From contig NZ_AKWX02000004.1 of the NCBI RefSeq assembly GCF_000306115.2, forward strand, positions 792,501 to 856,500: 64,000 nucleotides of DNA, written 5' to 3'. Shown here piece after piece: positions 10,622-19,727 of this stretch (position 1 is the first letter of the stretch; the number at the start of each line of letters is the position of its first letter). This DNA is from Leptospira wolffii serovar Khorat str. Khorat-H2 (GTDB lineage Bacteria; Spirochaetota; Leptospiria; Leptospirales; Leptospiraceae). Below the pieces are notes generated by a model. That model saw only the letters and a list, made by a program, of their open reading frames with translations. It did no database searches and had not been told where the DNA came from. The translations under genes and the position numbers were made by a program.

Positions 10622-11388
10622 AGGTGATCCAACACGATTTGGTTTAGTTTAGAGCGACTCAGAAGTAGAATGCCCGCGAAGAGGAATAGAAAGGGAAGGA
10701 ATTCGACAAATCCGGCACGGGATTCATATCCGATCAATAATGCGGAGCGAAAAGTCTCCAAAGGAAAGAAGAACGGGTTGAAAACATTCCATTTTCCTAA
10801 TGCTCCTTTGGACTCGTATACGATCGGCAATCCCCAAAATAGGAATTGGGTCAAGAGTCTTACCAAAGGGGAAATATCCCTAAGTATGATATTGATTCTC
10901 GCCAGATAATTCTGCACACATACCAGATACAATCCTGTCAAGACCATACAAACGAAAGAGAGCAGAACCCCGAGAATATTGACCTTACCTAGCCAAAAGA
11001 GGAAGATCAAAATCGGAACGGAAGTGATAGCCCAATGAAGTAGGAATTGCATGAAAGGAATCCAAAGAAAAATCTCAGGCCCCAAAGGAGATCTCTTAAT
11101 CAGTTGGCGATTGTCCGTAAGAATTCCGGTCCCTCGGATCAAGAACTCCTGGAGAGGAATCCAAAAGAGTAGCCCGCTCAGCACATGAGCGAAATATTCC
11201 TTTGTATCGCCCCCTCCGGATCGGATTCCCAGAAAATAAAAAACGATCGTATAGACAAGAATCAGACTTAGATTCTGTAGAAACATCCAAGTGAGCCCCA
11301 AAGCGGAGCCTGCGTATTGCAACGCGTAGTCTCTCCTTACGAGGACGAGTAAGATTCGGATCTGTAGGAAAAAATCGGATCGAAGCAC
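10618..11388 (-). CDS. wzm: Polysaccharide ABC exporter permease (Wzm-like)
   Basis: A 256-residue ABC-2 type permease with about six membrane helices. The N-terminal region (IRILLVLVRRDYALQYAGSALG) and the following WMFLQNLSLILVYTIVFYF are typical of Wzm/TagG proteins, which form the inner membrane channel for undecaprenyl-linked polysaccharide. It pairs with the ATPase gene through a 4-bp overlap. With ugd downstream it makes a three-gene export and sugar-supply operon. Glycosyltransferases are not in the window, so the glycan is unknown. Confidence 0.9.
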   Translation of the reverse strand: MLRSDFFLQIRILLVLVRRDYALQYAGSALGLTWMFLQNLSLILVYTIVFYFLGIRSGGGDTKEYFAHVLSGLLFWIPLQEFLIRGTGILTDNRQLIKRSPLGPEIFLWIPFMQFLLHWAITSVPILIFLFWLGKVNILGVLLSFVCMVLTGLYLVCVQNYLARINIILRDISPLVRLLTQFLFWGLPIVYESKGALGKWNVFNPFFFPLETFRSALLIGYESRAGFVEFLPFLFLFAGILLLSRSKLNQIVLDHL

Positions 11389-11431
11389 CCTGGGGACCTA
11401 AGAAATCGTCCGTCTCTTAAGTCGAAACGGA

Positions 11432-12097
11432 TCAATTATCTTCTAGCCGTGTAGAATGTTTGCAGGAAAAGATCCCGTCAATTCCAAAAATCCAATGGTC
11501 CAGAAGTTCCACATCCAAGGGAAATAGAATGTCCTTCAATCTGTAATAGACTTCCAAATCTTCCCGGCTAGGTTTGCAGAACATTCCCGGATGGTTATGG
11601 GCGAGTATGATCTGGGAGGCCTCGTCGTTCAGAATAATCCGGACCAAATCCCTGGGATGGATGCCTACTTCTTCCAAGCTGCCTCGAGAGACCGTTTCGA
11701 CTCGAAGGAGTTGGCCGGCAGGAGAGATCGTAGCGAGCACGAAACATTCTCTCTTTAAAGGATAGAACAAGGCTCTCAGGTATTCAAGAAGGCTTGTTTC
11801 ATCATACTTGGCTAATTGTATGGATTTGTATTTGAGACGTCTGGCAAGCTCTACCGCCGCCAAAAGGGTACAGGTCTTTGCCTTACCCAATCCGAATATA
11901 TTGAAGTTTCTGGGGATATCCAGAGAAAGAAGACCTCCTATCCCTCTGGAAGCTTCTAGGATACCTCGACTTAAATCCTCGATAGGTAGTCCACGACTGC
12001 CCTTGCCCAAAAGAACGGCTATAAGCTCCCAGTCTTCCAGATTTTCCGCATCGTAAACGATACGGGTCCTCGGGTCGGGTCCCAGCCCCCAACGCAA
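11432..12097 (-). CDS. radC: RadC-family JAB/MPN domain protein
   Basis: A 221-residue RadC (UPF0758) protein. Residues 20-90 form the helix-hairpin-helix-like N-terminus (ELIAVLLGKGSRG; NIFGLGKAKTCTLLAAVELARR). Residues 110-215 hold the JAMM metalloprotease-like fold with the metal motif HNHPG (His167, His169) and SREDL with Asp180. Despite the name, a DNA repair role was withdrawn for E. coli, and the biochemical role is unclear. The usual Ser after HNHP is Gly here, a minor difference. It lies 10 bp downstream of a small hypothetical gene on the same strand. Confidence 0.9.
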   Translation of the reverse strand: MRWGLGPDPRTRIVYDAENLEDWELIAVLLGKGSRGLPIEDLSRGILEASRGIGGLLSLDIPRNFNIFGLGKAKTCTLLAAVELARRLKYKSIQLAKYDETSLLEYLRALFYPLKRECFVLATISPAGQLLRVETVSRGSLEEVGIHPRDLVRIILNDEASQIILAHNHPGMFCKPSREDLEVYYRLKDILFPLDVELLDHWIFGIDGIFSCKHSTRLEDN

Positions 12098-12107
12098 GGT
12101 CTTGGCC

Positions 12108-12332
12108 TTAAATCTTTCTCAGATTTTTACGGCTCAGCTCGGAAAGGGTTTCGGAGAACCAATTTCCGTCCTGTACCAAATCGCCCTGGAAAGATTCTTC
12201 CAAGAAATCCGCGAAGGTTTTGGAATCCGGCTCTCCGGCACGGACTTTCTCCCGCCAATCAAACCCGGCTCCCCGGAGACCTTTGCGATTTCTTTCGTAG
12301 GCTCCTGCATCTTGTAGAGATCGAATCATCAT
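12108..12332 (-). CDS. Small hypothetical protein upstream of radC
   Basis: A 74-residue, soluble, charged protein (MMIRSLQDAGAYERN at the start) with no recognised domain. A good GAGGGAGAG ribosome site stands 8-16 bp before the first ATG, which supports it over the overlapping plus-strand frame. It ends 10 bp before radC, so the two may be co-transcribed. No signal peptide or membrane segment is seen, and I do not assign a function. Confidence 0.5.
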   Translation of the reverse strand: MMIRSLQDAGAYERNRKGLRGAGFDWREKVRAGEPDSKTFADFLEESFQGDLVQDGNWFSETLSELSRKNLRKI

Positions 12333-12619
12333 ACTTTCTCTCCCTCGTCCTTATTTAGACGACATAAATTAGAATTATCACACCAATAATCTACTAAACG
12401 GTTATTTATATACTAAACGAATTTATAGATACCGTCAAGCGTTTACTGTATTTTTTTAGCATTCTTGGAATTCTCTTCCGGAAACTCCGTTCCTGCTAAT
12501 AAGGCTATTCTACGCAAACCCCCGGACAAAATGGCGTCGGGCGTCTTACAGATCTGAAAAAAATTCCAGATTCTCCTAAAAAACGTACCACATACTAGGT
12601 TTCTCGGACCCGTCCAGGA

Positions 12620-13498
12620 ATGCGGCTCTTACAGATCCTGGTCCTATTCTTTCCGTTAGTAGAAATATTCTCCCAAAGCTCTCCCTTGCCCCCAGAACTC
12701 ATCCTCCGCCCATGGAGAACCGGAGGAGAAATCTCCGGTTTCGCAAGAATGGACTCCGGCGAAAAGACCGGTTATGGAGGAATCCTACAGGTCCCCTTCT
12801 TCTTAGGAAAAGAAGAAGGCTTTCGGATTTCCATCCTCGGCTCCGACCGAGACTCCCTAGGAAAGCGCAGCTCCGAATTCGGACTAGGTTATCGCTCTCC
12901 CCGATTCATTCTATTTGGATTCCAGATACAGTTGGGAGGTTCCCCGGAAAAATCCCCCGGCATACACGCTTCCTTCGGATTGCATCGTGCTTTTGGAAGT
13001 TTGGATTTTCTTTTTAGAAAAAAGATGGATGAGGAGATCTTCGGAGTTCTTCTCCGCTCCGGACACGAATCCGGGATCCAAATCACCGTAAGTCTCGAAA
13101 CGATCCGCAGAAACGACGGAACGGAAAAGGAGGAGAGAATTTCCTTCGGATTCGTTTGGTCTTTAGAAAGAATTTCCGGAGACGTAAAAATCGGCGAAAC
13201 AGGCGAGGAGCCGTCGGGGCATATCGTTCTAGGAATCTCTCCTTTCTACAAAACACTATATTCGGAAAAACAAGAGCCTCCTCCTAAACCCAAAACTGAA
13301 AAACCGAAGAAGAAGTTGCCCTCTCTTTCTGCGGACGAACTACTCTCCTACGGCTTTTCTCTTTCCGAATCCCTATCTATCTCTTCCGCTTCCAAAGAAG
13401 AAGAGAAAATATTCTTAGAACGGATTTCCTCCCTTTCGGAAGAAAAGAGAAAGAAAATCCGTAGGCTCATTCTTAAAAAAGAAAGGAGCGGCCTATGA
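12620..13498 (+). CDS. Secreted, beta-strand-rich envelope protein of unknown function
   Basis: A 292-residue protein with an N-terminal signal peptide (LLQILVLFFPLVEIFS). Residues about 30-215 alternate short hydrophobic and polar segments with many Gly and aromatic residues (GYGGILQVPFFLG; FGLGYRSPRFILFGFQIQLGG), typical of outer membrane beta-strands. A Pro-Lys-rich linker (QEPPPKPKTEKPKKK) leads to a charged helical tail. It overlaps the next envelope gene by 4 bp, so the two probably work together. No family was recognised. The 287-bp upstream gap is AT-rich and holds two TACTAAACG copies near 12390-12420. Confidence 0.6.
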   Translation: MRLLQILVLFFPLVEIFSQSSPLPPELILRPWRTGGEISGFARMDSGEKTGYGGILQVPFFLGKEEGFRISILGSDRDSLGKRSSEFGLGYRSPRFILFGFQIQLGGSPEKSPGIHASFGLHRAFGSLDFLFRKKMDEEIFGVLLRSGHESGIQITVSLETIRRNDGTEKEERISFGFVWSLERISGDVKIGETGEEPSGHIVLGISPFYKTLYSEKQEPPPKPKTEKPKKKLPSLSADELLSYGFSLSESLSISSASKEEEKIFLERISSLSEEKRKKIRRLILKKERSGL

Positions 13499-14781
13499 GA
13501 AGAATGGCCTCCGTTCTATTCTTCTTGGCTTATCCCGTTCTCGCGGAAAATCTTCCGACTCCTTTCTCCGCCGGATTCTCCTTTTCCACGTACGATTCCC
13601 GCTTTTTCCGAAAAAGCACGGAAACCGTTTGGCTGCGGGGAGAATTCTGTCCGAAAGAACCCGACTCTTCCGAATGTCCGAAACATAAGGTATTCTTCGA
13701 AAAAAGGGGAGAGAGTCCTCTTCTGTCCTACGCATTCGAAAATAATTTTTTATATTTTTCTTATGGGAATCGATTTCGACCTCTAAAACATTTCTTTTTC
13801 CTAAGAGAAACCTTCGACTTCTCCTCTTTCTGGTTTTTGGAACAACCCACCGTTCGAACAGGTTTCCTAGGCCTGAAATTGGGACAGAGTCATTTCGGAG
13901 CCTACTACTCCGATTCGGGAGCGGAGAAAAGACCCGGATTCTTTCTCAAACCTTTTAAGGATTATATGGAGCTGGCCTATTCTCCCGAGACCAAGGAAGG
14001 ATTTCTGCTTCTGGAATACCCTTCCGCGGAAGAGCAAAGGAACCAAAAGAAAAGATTCGGATTCAAAATGGAAGCCTTCGGAACCGGGGAAAATCCGCAA
14101 GGCCTAGTATCCGCATATTGGAAAGAGCCTGAAAACAACCGCAGGGTTTTTCTCACGGGTTATAGAGGAAGATCGGGACAATTATTCCAATTGGGAGAAT
14201 CCGTGGCATCGGAGGAGAAGGCGTCCCTTTTCCGGCTCGTTTGGGAACCGGCACCCTATTCCCAAATCCAAATCGCTCAATCCGAAAGGATCTCTCCGGA
14301 GGGAAGGATTTTGTATACGGCCAAATCTTTCTTGGGAAAAGCGAGCCTATTCGAATTTCCATTTTTCGCCTTGGTCGCTCAAGCCAGAGCCTATCATTTT
14401 TCAAATGAGGAGCCTTGGGTCTGGGGGAAAGGGTTCTTCTTGGCGTATCAAAAAAGAGGATGGAAATGGGAAGTAGGGCAAGAATGGAGAAGAAACGGGG
14501 ATAGAATTACCGAAGCAGGATTGCAGATCACCGTGGCACAGGATTGGAAAATCTACTCGGCTCTCGTTTATTCGGAAGAAAGGAATCTTCTCCCCTCCTT
14601 TGCGGAAGAATCCATCACTCCCGAGGAAACGGGATTAGTCGTGACGGACAAAACATTCTATTCTCTTTTGCGAATATTCCATCCTTACTTCGCCGTCCAC
14701 CTTCGCCATAGTAGGGACAAAGGAGGACGAGGGGACGGACTCAGCGTTCGTTTCCAGGTATTTCTTCCTTTGGGAGATTAG
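13495..14781 (+). CDS. Putative outer membrane beta-barrel protein of unknown function
   Basis: A 428-residue protein with a signal peptide (MASVLFFLAYPVLA) and a long series of aromatic, amphipathic strands (FSAGFSFSTYDSRFF; FLYFSYGNRF; GFFLAYQKRGWKWEVG; LSVRFQVFLPLGD at the very end). The last residues alternate hydrophobic positions as in a closing barrel strand, though they end in Asp instead of an aromatic residue. It is coupled to the preceding envelope gene by a 4-bp overlap. No enzyme motif is visible. Function is unknown; an outer membrane role is inferred from composition. Confidence 0.6.
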   Translation: MRRMASVLFFLAYPVLAENLPTPFSAGFSFSTYDSRFFRKSTETVWLRGEFCPKEPDSSECPKHKVFFEKRGESPLLSYAFENNFLYFSYGNRFRPLKHFFFLRETFDFSSFWFLEQPTVRTGFLGLKLGQSHFGAYYSDSGAEKRPGFFLKPFKDYMELAYSPETKEGFLLLEYPSAEEQRNQKKRFGFKMEAFGTGENPQGLVSAYWKEPENNRRVFLTGYRGRSGQLFQLGESVASEEKASLFRLVWEPAPYSQIQIAQSERISPEGRILYTAKSFLGKASLFEFPFFALVAQARAYHFSNEEPWVWGKGFFLAYQKRGWKWEVGQEWRRNGDRITEAGLQITVAQDWKIYSALVYSEERNLLPSFAEESITPEETGLVVTDKTFYSLLRIFHPYFAVHLRHSRDKGGRGDGLSVRFQVFLPLGD

Positions 14782-14806
14782 AATGTATCCCCCGAAGGAA
14801 AAGGAA

Positions 14807-15562
14807 TTAGTCCAGCTTGACCCGGAGCTCCTGTAGAATATGAATCAGGAAGGTAATGAGCCCTGAGAAAATGTACAACCCGATAAGTCCGTAGACCAGC
14901 CAAGGCCAACGTTCCACTCCGATATAGAACAGAAGAGCGGCGGCGGCCCCCAACATCAGAGCCGCTTTTCCGGGAGTCAGCTTGGAACGAATTGCCACCT
15001 GGGGCTTGCCATATCTTACGTTAGATACCATAAGTATCGCCACGATCACGAATAGAGGAATCGTGATCCAATGGGGGATATGCTCTTTTCCGATAAAGAT
15101 CGGAAAGAAACCGATCGTAACTCCCGCAACGGGAGAGGGAAGTCCCGTAAAGGAACCAGGATCGTGTGCTACGTTGAATCTGGCGAGACGATACGCGGCA
15201 CAGATAGGAAAGATCGCTGCGATGAGCATCCCGATCGGAAAAAGATCTTCTTTTCCGAAGACGTCGATCTTATACTCTTCCAAGACCATATTATAAAAAA
15301 GGAAACCTGGTGCGATCCCGAAAGCCGTCAAGTCCGCCAAACTATCCAGGTCGGCTCCGAGTTCGCTCGTGGCGTCCAAGGCTCTCGCAACCATACCGTC
15401 CAAACCGTCGCAGATAGCCGCGAGCAATATGAAGAATCCGGAAAGAATATAGGCCTGAGCTCCGTTTCCGCTCACTTCCGAAGCGATCAAAATGGAAACG
15501 AAACCCATGCTCAAGTTTCCTAGAGTGATCATATTTGGGATCCAATGTAACCTGCGATTCAT
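14807..15562 (-). CDS. pssA: CDP-diacylglycerol--serine O-phosphatidyltransferase
   Basis: A 251-residue polytopic membrane enzyme making phosphatidylserine from CDP-diacylglycerol and serine, the step before phosphatidylethanolamine. The CDP-alcohol phosphotransferase motif DG(x2)AR(x8)G(x3)D(x3)D is complete: Asp55, Gly56, Ala59, Arg60, Gly69, Asp73, Asp77. The start [20 protein letters not shown] and the GLPSPVAG stretch match the PssA type II group, not the synthases for phosphatidylglycerol. The gene overlaps tsaD by 4 bp at the end of a minus-strand run that begins with a lipoprotein gene and ctpA. Confidence 0.92.
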   Translation of the reverse strand: MNRRLHWIPNMITLGNLSMGFVSILIASEVSGNGAQAYILSGFFILLAAICDGLDGMVARALDATSELGADLDSLADLTAFGIAPGFLFYNMVLEEYKIDVFGKEDLFPIGMLIAAIFPICAAYRLARFNVAHDPGSFTGLPSPVAGVTIGFFPIFIGKEHIPHWITIPLFVIVAILMVSNVRYGKPQVAIRSKLTPGKAALMLGAAAALLFYIGVERWPWLVYGLIGLYIFSGLITFLIHILQELRVKLD

Positions 15563-16575
15563 ATATAGGTCTCCTGTCTTACCGGACTCACCGTAAAGTC
15601 CAAACTTTTAGAATATCCCTGTCGAAATAGATAATAACCCAAGGCCGCAACCATAGCGCCGTTATCCGTGCAGTAGATCTTTTTTTGCGGAGAAAAAAAT
15701 TCCAGGGAATTTTTCTTCGCGTAGGCTTCCAACCTCGCCTTTAATGTGGAGTTTGCCATAACTCCGCCCCCGGCTAAAATCCTACGGATTCCAGTAATTG
15801 AAACCGCCCGCTTCAAATTCCTCTCCACGAGTTCGAATGCCGTATTTTGAAAATGATAGCATACCCTAGGAACGGGGAGATCCGGCTGTTTTGCCAATAA
15901 ATGAGCCACTGCGGTCTTTAAACCGGAAAAGGAAAATGCCACTCTGTCCTGCTCTAAATTTCTCAATAAGAGAGGAAGTAGTTCCTTCTCCTTCGGTTCC
16001 GGTCTATATTTCGAAGCCTCCGCCTCTATGGGAGGTCCTCCCGGATAGGGCAAGGAAAGCTGGCCCGCCACCTTATCGAATGCCTCTCCCAAGGCGTCGT
16101 CCAATGTATCTCCTACTGTTTCCATTCTCCCGAAATGGGGAATCTTGTAGATGGCGGAATTCCCTCCGGATAGCAGAAGTCCCAGAGCTGGAAAGACGGG
16201 TTCCACTCCTTCCAATTGCAGAACCGCGAAATGGGCCTGGAGATGACAAAGAGGTACGATAGGAGTTCCGTAAACCGAATGGATGCAACGGGCGAGTTGC
16301 GCTCCTATCATCAGAGAACCGGTCAGTCCGGGAGATCTCGTAACGGCCACGTAATCCAAGTCGGAAAGACTCACCTCCGCTTCCTCCAGAACCTCGGAAA
16401 GAAGAGGATTGATCTTTTCCAAATGAGCTCTCGATGCAATTTCGGGGACGATTCCCCGAAACGGTTTATGCAAATCGATCTGACTGAAGATCTTTAAGGA
16501 TAGAAGTTCTTTTCCGTCTTTTACGATTCCTAGACTGGTCTCGTCGCAGCTAGTCTCGATACCAAGGCCGATCAT
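15559..16575 (-). CDS. tsaD: tRNA threonylcarbamoyladenosine transferase TsaD
   Basis: A 338-residue ASKHA-fold enzyme transferring the threonylcarbamoyl group to A37 of ANN-decoding tRNAs, together with TsaB and TsaE. Recognisable are the start [16 protein letters not shown], the iron-binding His111 and His115 (CHLQAH, where most bacteria have NHLEGH), [22 protein letters not shown], and the late [12 protein letters not shown]. The CHLQAH wording is unusual but both metal ligands remain. It is coupled to pssA by overlap and lies 4 bp after ctpA. It is an essential housekeeping gene in most bacteria. Confidence 0.94.
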   Translation of the reverse strand: MIGLGIETSCDETSLGIVKDGKELLSLKIFSQIDLHKPFRGIVPEIASRAHLEKINPLLSEVLEEAEVSLSDLDYVAVTRSPGLTGSLMIGAQLARCIHSVYGTPIVPLCHLQAHFAVLQLEGVEPVFPALGLLLSGGNSAIYKIPHFGRMETVGDTLDDALGEAFDKVAGQLSLPYPGGPPIEAEASKYRPEPKEKELLPLLLRNLEQDRVAFSFSGLKTAVAHLLAKQPDLPVPRVCYHFQNTAFELVERNLKRAVSITGIRRILAGGGVMANSTLKARLEAYAKKNSLEFFSPQKKIYCTDNGAMVAALGYYLFRQGYSKSLDFTVSPVRQETYI

Positions 16576-16579
16576 TCTC

Positions 16580-17953
16580 TTAGGACTTGGAATCTTGGGA
16601 AAGGATCTCCACCGCTTTCTTCAATTGGGGATCCAATTCGGTATCGGTAAGAGATCTATCTTTTTCGGATAAGGTCTTATTCTTATATACCGCGCGGGCC
16701 ACATCGGAACTCAGTTTGATGCCCTGCTCTTTCAGGGCCTTTTCGAATAACTGAAAATTCTGCTCGTTGTATTCGGGATATTTAACGGCCAATTGGTCTA
16801 GGAGTTTTTTCTCTCCCATTTTACGCAGATAGAATCTATCATCCTCGTTGGGCTCGATCGCCTTCACCACGATGTCCGGTTGGATTCCCTTACCGTGTAA
16901 AGATCTGCCGGAAGGAGTGAAATATTTTTGCACAGTCAATTTCACCGCCATTCCGTATGATAAAGGATATACGATCTGAACGGAACCCTTGCCGAAGGAA
17001 GTCGTCCCCAGAATCTTCGCTCTTCCATGATCCTGCATGGCTCCCGCAAAAATCTCGGAAGCGGAAGCGGAACCTTCGTTGATTAGAACCACGAGAGGGA
17101 TTTTGGTATATTTTTCGCCGCGAGAAGTGGACTTGGAAACGTCCGCGAGTTCCCCCCCTCTTCCTCGAACGGAAACGATGTCGAGCCCCTCGGGAAGAAA
17201 GATATCGGAAAGAGCGACTGATAAAGGAAGAAGTCCTCCAGGATTCATGCGCAGGTCCACGATGAGTCCCTCAGCCTTCTTATCCACGAGTTGTTTCACA
17301 TGCTTCTTAAATTCTTCCAGGGTGTTCTCGCCCATGAACTGGTTCAGTCGAACATAGCCCACTTTTTCCTTTTCGAATAGAAAAGAGCGTACATAACGGA
17401 TCTTTATATTTTCCCGAACTAAGGTAAATTGAAGAGGTTCCTTGATATTCTTTCTTTCCACCTTGATCGAAACGGAAGAACCGGGCTTACCCCTCATCAA
17501 TTTGATCCCTTCGGAATAACCCAGATTGGCGGTACTCTTGCCGTCTATCTCTATAATCCTATCCTGGGGAAGAATACCTGCTTTCATGGCAGGAGTATCC
17601 TCAATCGGCGAGACTACCACGATGGCTCCGTCGGTATAGGCGACTTCCATCCCCACTCCTCCGAAACTCCCTCTGGTTTCCTCCCGCATCTGTCTGTATT
17701 CTTCTTCCTCTAAGAAGGTGGAATGCGGATCTCCGAGAGAAGCGAGCATGCCTTTGATTGCTCCGAGGAATACTTTTTCCTCGTCTATGGTTTCGACGTA
17801 ACCGTTCTGGGCCAGGCCGAAGACTTCATGGAATAATTGCAGATATTTTTCGGAGGTTTCGGAAACCGCTCTGGCCTTCAGAGGTTGGAAGACCAGAGCG
17901 ATAAATAGAACGAAGACGGCCCCCGCCCAGAAGAATCTTTCCTTATTTTTCAT
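16580..17953 (-). CDS. ctpA: Carboxy-terminal processing protease (S41 family)
   Basis: A 457-residue periplasmic serine protease. An N-terminal hydrophobic segment (residues 8-24) exports it. A PDZ domain spans about 95-180 ([36 protein letters not shown]). The S41 core carries DLRMNPGG, the nucleophile region NEGSASASE (residues 292-300) and the general base Lys322 in SFGKGSVQ. Such proteases cleave exported or membrane substrates from the C-terminus. The gene overlaps an upstream lipoprotein gene by 11 bp, suggesting that the small lipoprotein may be an adaptor, and is followed by tsaD and pssA. Confidence 0.93.
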   Translation of the reverse strand: MKNKERFFWAGAVFVLFIALVFQPLKARAVSETSEKYLQLFHEVFGLAQNGYVETIDEEKVFLGAIKGMLASLGDPHSTFLEEEEYRQMREETRGSFGGVGMEVAYTDGAIVVVSPIEDTPAMKAGILPQDRIIEIDGKSTANLGYSEGIKLMRGKPGSSVSIKVERKNIKEPLQFTLVRENIKIRYVRSFLFEKEKVGYVRLNQFMGENTLEEFKKHVKQLVDKKAEGLIVDLRMNPGGLLPLSVALSDIFLPEGLDIVSVRGRGGELADVSKSTSRGEKYTKIPLVVLINEGSASASEIFAGAMQDHGRAKILGTTSFGKGSVQIVYPLSYGMAVKLTVQKYFTPSGRSLHGKGIQPDIVVKAIEPNEDDRFYLRKMGEKKLLDQLAVKYPEYNEQNFQLFEKALKEQGIKLSSDVARAVYKNKTLSEKDRSLTDTELDPQLKKAVEILSQDSKS

Positions 17954-18245
17954 TCTTACCGACCAACTCGGAATAAATCTGAGGATACTTTTCTTTTATT
18001 TTTGCGAGTACCGCGTCTTGGTCCAATTTATATCTTTCGCAAGCGTCGGAGAGAATCTCTCGGTCGGTTCGAACCTTTTGTTCCGCAGCGAAATTCAATC
18101 GGTCTCCCAAACGGGCTTCCGTCAGATATTCCATTACGAGTTTTAGATCCGCTTCTCCGATTTGCTTTTTTGGAGATGCGCAGAATAGGGAGAAGAGAAG
18201 AAGGAGTAAGACCGCAAGCCTGCGGGAATTGGAAAGAAAAATCAC
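17943..18245 (-). CDS. Small lipoprotein encoded with ctpA
   Basis: A 100-residue protein with a hydrophobic leader and a spirochaete-type lipobox (LFSLFCAS), so Cys22 is probably acylated. The mature part is charged and helical (ILSDACERYKLDQDAVLAKIKEKYPQ). It has no recognised family. The 11-bp overlap with ctpA implies coupled translation; carboxy-terminal proteases are often guided by small lipoprotein adaptors such as NlpI, which makes a partnership plausible but unproven. Confidence 0.65.
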   Translation of the reverse strand: MIFLSNSRRLAVLLLLLFSLFCASPKKQIGEADLKLVMEYLTEARLGDRLNFAAEQKVRTDREILSDACERYKLDQDAVLAKIKEKYPQIYSELVGKNEK

Positions 18246-18367
18246 TCTTTCAGAATTCTTCCCGAAAGACGGTCAATGTCAACCAGGAATTCGTAAGCTC
18301 TTAGGGAAGAATCCGGAGCGGAAAGTCGAAGTTTTTCCGATTTTCACGACTCCGATTTACAAGCGAT

Positions 18368-18976
18368 TCAATAAGTGCGATAAAGACCGATTAGTTTTCC
18401 GAGAATCACAACCTTCTTACTACGGATAGGCTTGTATTTAGGGTTTCTAGCCTCGAGTCGGATATGATCCGATTCCTTATAATATACTTTGAGAGTGGCT
18501 TCGTCCTCGATCAAGGCTACGACGATCTCTCCGTTACGAGCGATATCCTTTTTTTGGATAATGGCCACGTCCCCATCGTTGATCCCCGCTTCTATCATGG
18601 AATCCCCCTGCACTTTTAGAGCGAAGGTGATTCCCTTAGAGGCCATCTCTTCGGGAACGGGAATATAGGTCTCGATATTTTCCTCCGCCAAGATAGGGAG
18701 TCCGGCCGCAACCCTTCCTAATAGAGGAATACTAGGCGTGGGAACCGGCAGACTCTCAAAAGGACTCTGGCGCTGCAATTCGATCGCCCTGGATTGATTT
18801 TTAGAAGTCTTCAGGTATCCCTTTTTCTCGATCGCCTTAAGGTGATCGTAAGCACCTTTGGCAGTAATGCTGAACTCGTCACCGATCTCCCTGATTGTGG
18901 GAGGAAAGCCTCTCTCCTTGATTACATTCGTGATGAAATTTAGGACTGCGAGTTGCTTTTCGGTGAGATCTTTCAT
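18368..18976 (-). CDS. lexA: LexA SOS repressor
   Basis: A 202-residue LexA. The winged helix (residues 1-65) includes PPTIREIGDEFSITAKGAYDHL, the DNA-recognition segment. The self-cleavage site is Ala91-Gly92 (GRVAAGLPI), with Ser126 (QGDSM) and Lys163 (EATLKVYY) as the catalytic dyad, so RecA-stimulated autoproteolysis should work. I start at the ATG at 18976 (MKDLTEKQ), which matches LexA N-termini, instead of a TTG 9 bp upstream. A palindromic AAGTACTT lies about 30 bp upstream, but I could not see a sequence like the reported leptospiral TTTG-N5-CAAA box. Confidence 0.95.
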   Translation of the reverse strand: MKDLTEKQLAVLNFITNVIKERGFPPTIREIGDEFSITAKGAYDHLKAIEKKGYLKTSKNQSRAIELQRQSPFESLPVPTPSIPLLGRVAAGLPILAEENIETYIPVPEEMASKGITFALKVQGDSMIEAGINDGDVAIIQKKDIARNGEIVVALIEDEATLKVYYKESDHIRLEARNPKYKPIRSKKVVILGKLIGLYRTY

Positions 18977-19046
18977 GCTTAACAAGTTATTAGTGAATAG
19001 ATGTTTTGCAAGTACTTTTTTGGCAACGGAACAGATTAAAACATTT

Positions 19047-19073
19047 GACTATGTTTAGACTATATATAGACTA
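19047..19073 (+). promoter_or_regulatory. Three GACTA repeats at 11-bp spacing before the antitoxin gene
   Basis: GACTA occurs at 19047, 19058 and 19069, each exactly 11 bp apart, in an AT-rich context ending 6 bp before the antitoxin start. A spacing of one helical turn puts all copies on the same DNA face, as expected for cooperative binding by a Phd/VapB-type antitoxin dimer. TTGACT at 19045 could also be a promoter -35 element. The region lies between lexA and the toxin-antitoxin pair, which diverge. Confidence 0.5.
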
Positions 19074-19079
19074 ATAGGT

Positions 19080-19322
19080 ATGAAGAAGAAGGTGAATCTG
19101 GGAGAAGCCAAGGCGCACCTGGGAAAATACCTGAAGGCCGCTAGTGCGGGAGAAAGGATCATTCTTGCGGAAAGAAACCGTCCGATCGCAGAATTGAAGA
19201 TTCTTCCCGAGGTCACCCGAACGAAACGACCCAAGCCTGGGATCCTACGGAACAAATTTACGGTTCCCGACGATTTCAATTCTACTTTAACCCAATTCGA
19301 AGCGGATTATTACGGAGACTGA
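19080..19322 (+). CDS. Phd/YefM-family antitoxin (VapB-like)
   Basis: An 80-residue antitoxin. The N-terminal half VNLGEAKAHLGKYLKAASAG followed by ERIILAERNRPIAEL is the Phd/YefM DNA-binding fold. The C-terminal half (PGILRNKFTVPDDFNSTL and FEADYYGD) is the disordered, Phe-rich, acidic segment that in this family wraps around and inhibits a PIN toxin. The toxin gene follows after 4 bp. Autoregulation through the repeats at 19047-19073 is likely. Confidence 0.88.
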   Translation: MKKKVNLGEAKAHLGKYLKAASAGERIILAERNRPIAELKILPEVTRTKRPKPGILRNKFTVPDDFNSTLTQFEADYYGD

Positions 19323-19326
19323 TCGT

Positions 19327-19716
19327 TTGAGAACGATCCTCTTAGATACGCAAATTCTATTATGGTTCTTACTGGACGACCCTAAATTGCCCGGTATAGT
19401 GAGAGACCTCGCAAAGGAGGAGGATTCCCTTTTTCTTTTCCACCAGGTTTCCCTTTGGGAGATTCAGATCAAATTCGATCAGGGAAAGCTCCCCTTACAC
19501 AAGCATCCGGGAGATTTTCTAGTCCAGGCATGTTTGCAATCCGGACTGGAAAAAGCGGATCTCCAAGACGAGGCGATCTTCTTTTTATCCAAGATTCCCC
19601 CCTTACATAGGGATCCTTTCGACAGACTCTTGGTATCGCATACGATTTTGAACGGCTGGGAATTAGCGACTACGGATTCTATTCTGGAAAAATATCCGAT
19701 CCGTATATTAAAATAA
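19327..19716 (+). CDS. PIN-domain toxin (VapC-like ribonuclease)
   Basis: A 129-residue PIN-domain protein starting from TTG, 4 bp after the antitoxin stop. The four acidic residues of the Mg-dependent RNase site are present: Asp7 (LLDTQILLW), Glu45 (VSLWEIQIK), Asp99 (HRDPFDRLL) and Asp117 (ATTDSIL). VapC toxins cut tRNA or rRNA when their antitoxin is degraded. The active site looks intact. The pair sits between lexA and the efflux genes, which point the other way, as a small inserted cassette would. Confidence 0.9.
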   Translation: MRTILLDTQILLWFLLDDPKLPGIVRDLAKEEDSLFLFHQVSLWEIQIKFDQGKLPLHKHPGDFLVQACLQSGLEKADLQDEAIFFLSKIPPLHRDPFDRLLVSHTILNGWELATTDSILEKYPIRILK

Positions 19717-19727
19717 TAGAATTTGCT

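Noticed and set aside
12102..12317. Plus-strand 71-residue open frame opposite the small gene before radC
   Set aside because: The minus-strand frame has a strong ribosome site and fits the radC transcript; the plus frame has none.
18977..18985. TTG start for lexA, 9 bp upstream
   Set aside because: The ATG at 18976 gives the usual LexA N-terminus (MKDLTEKQ).
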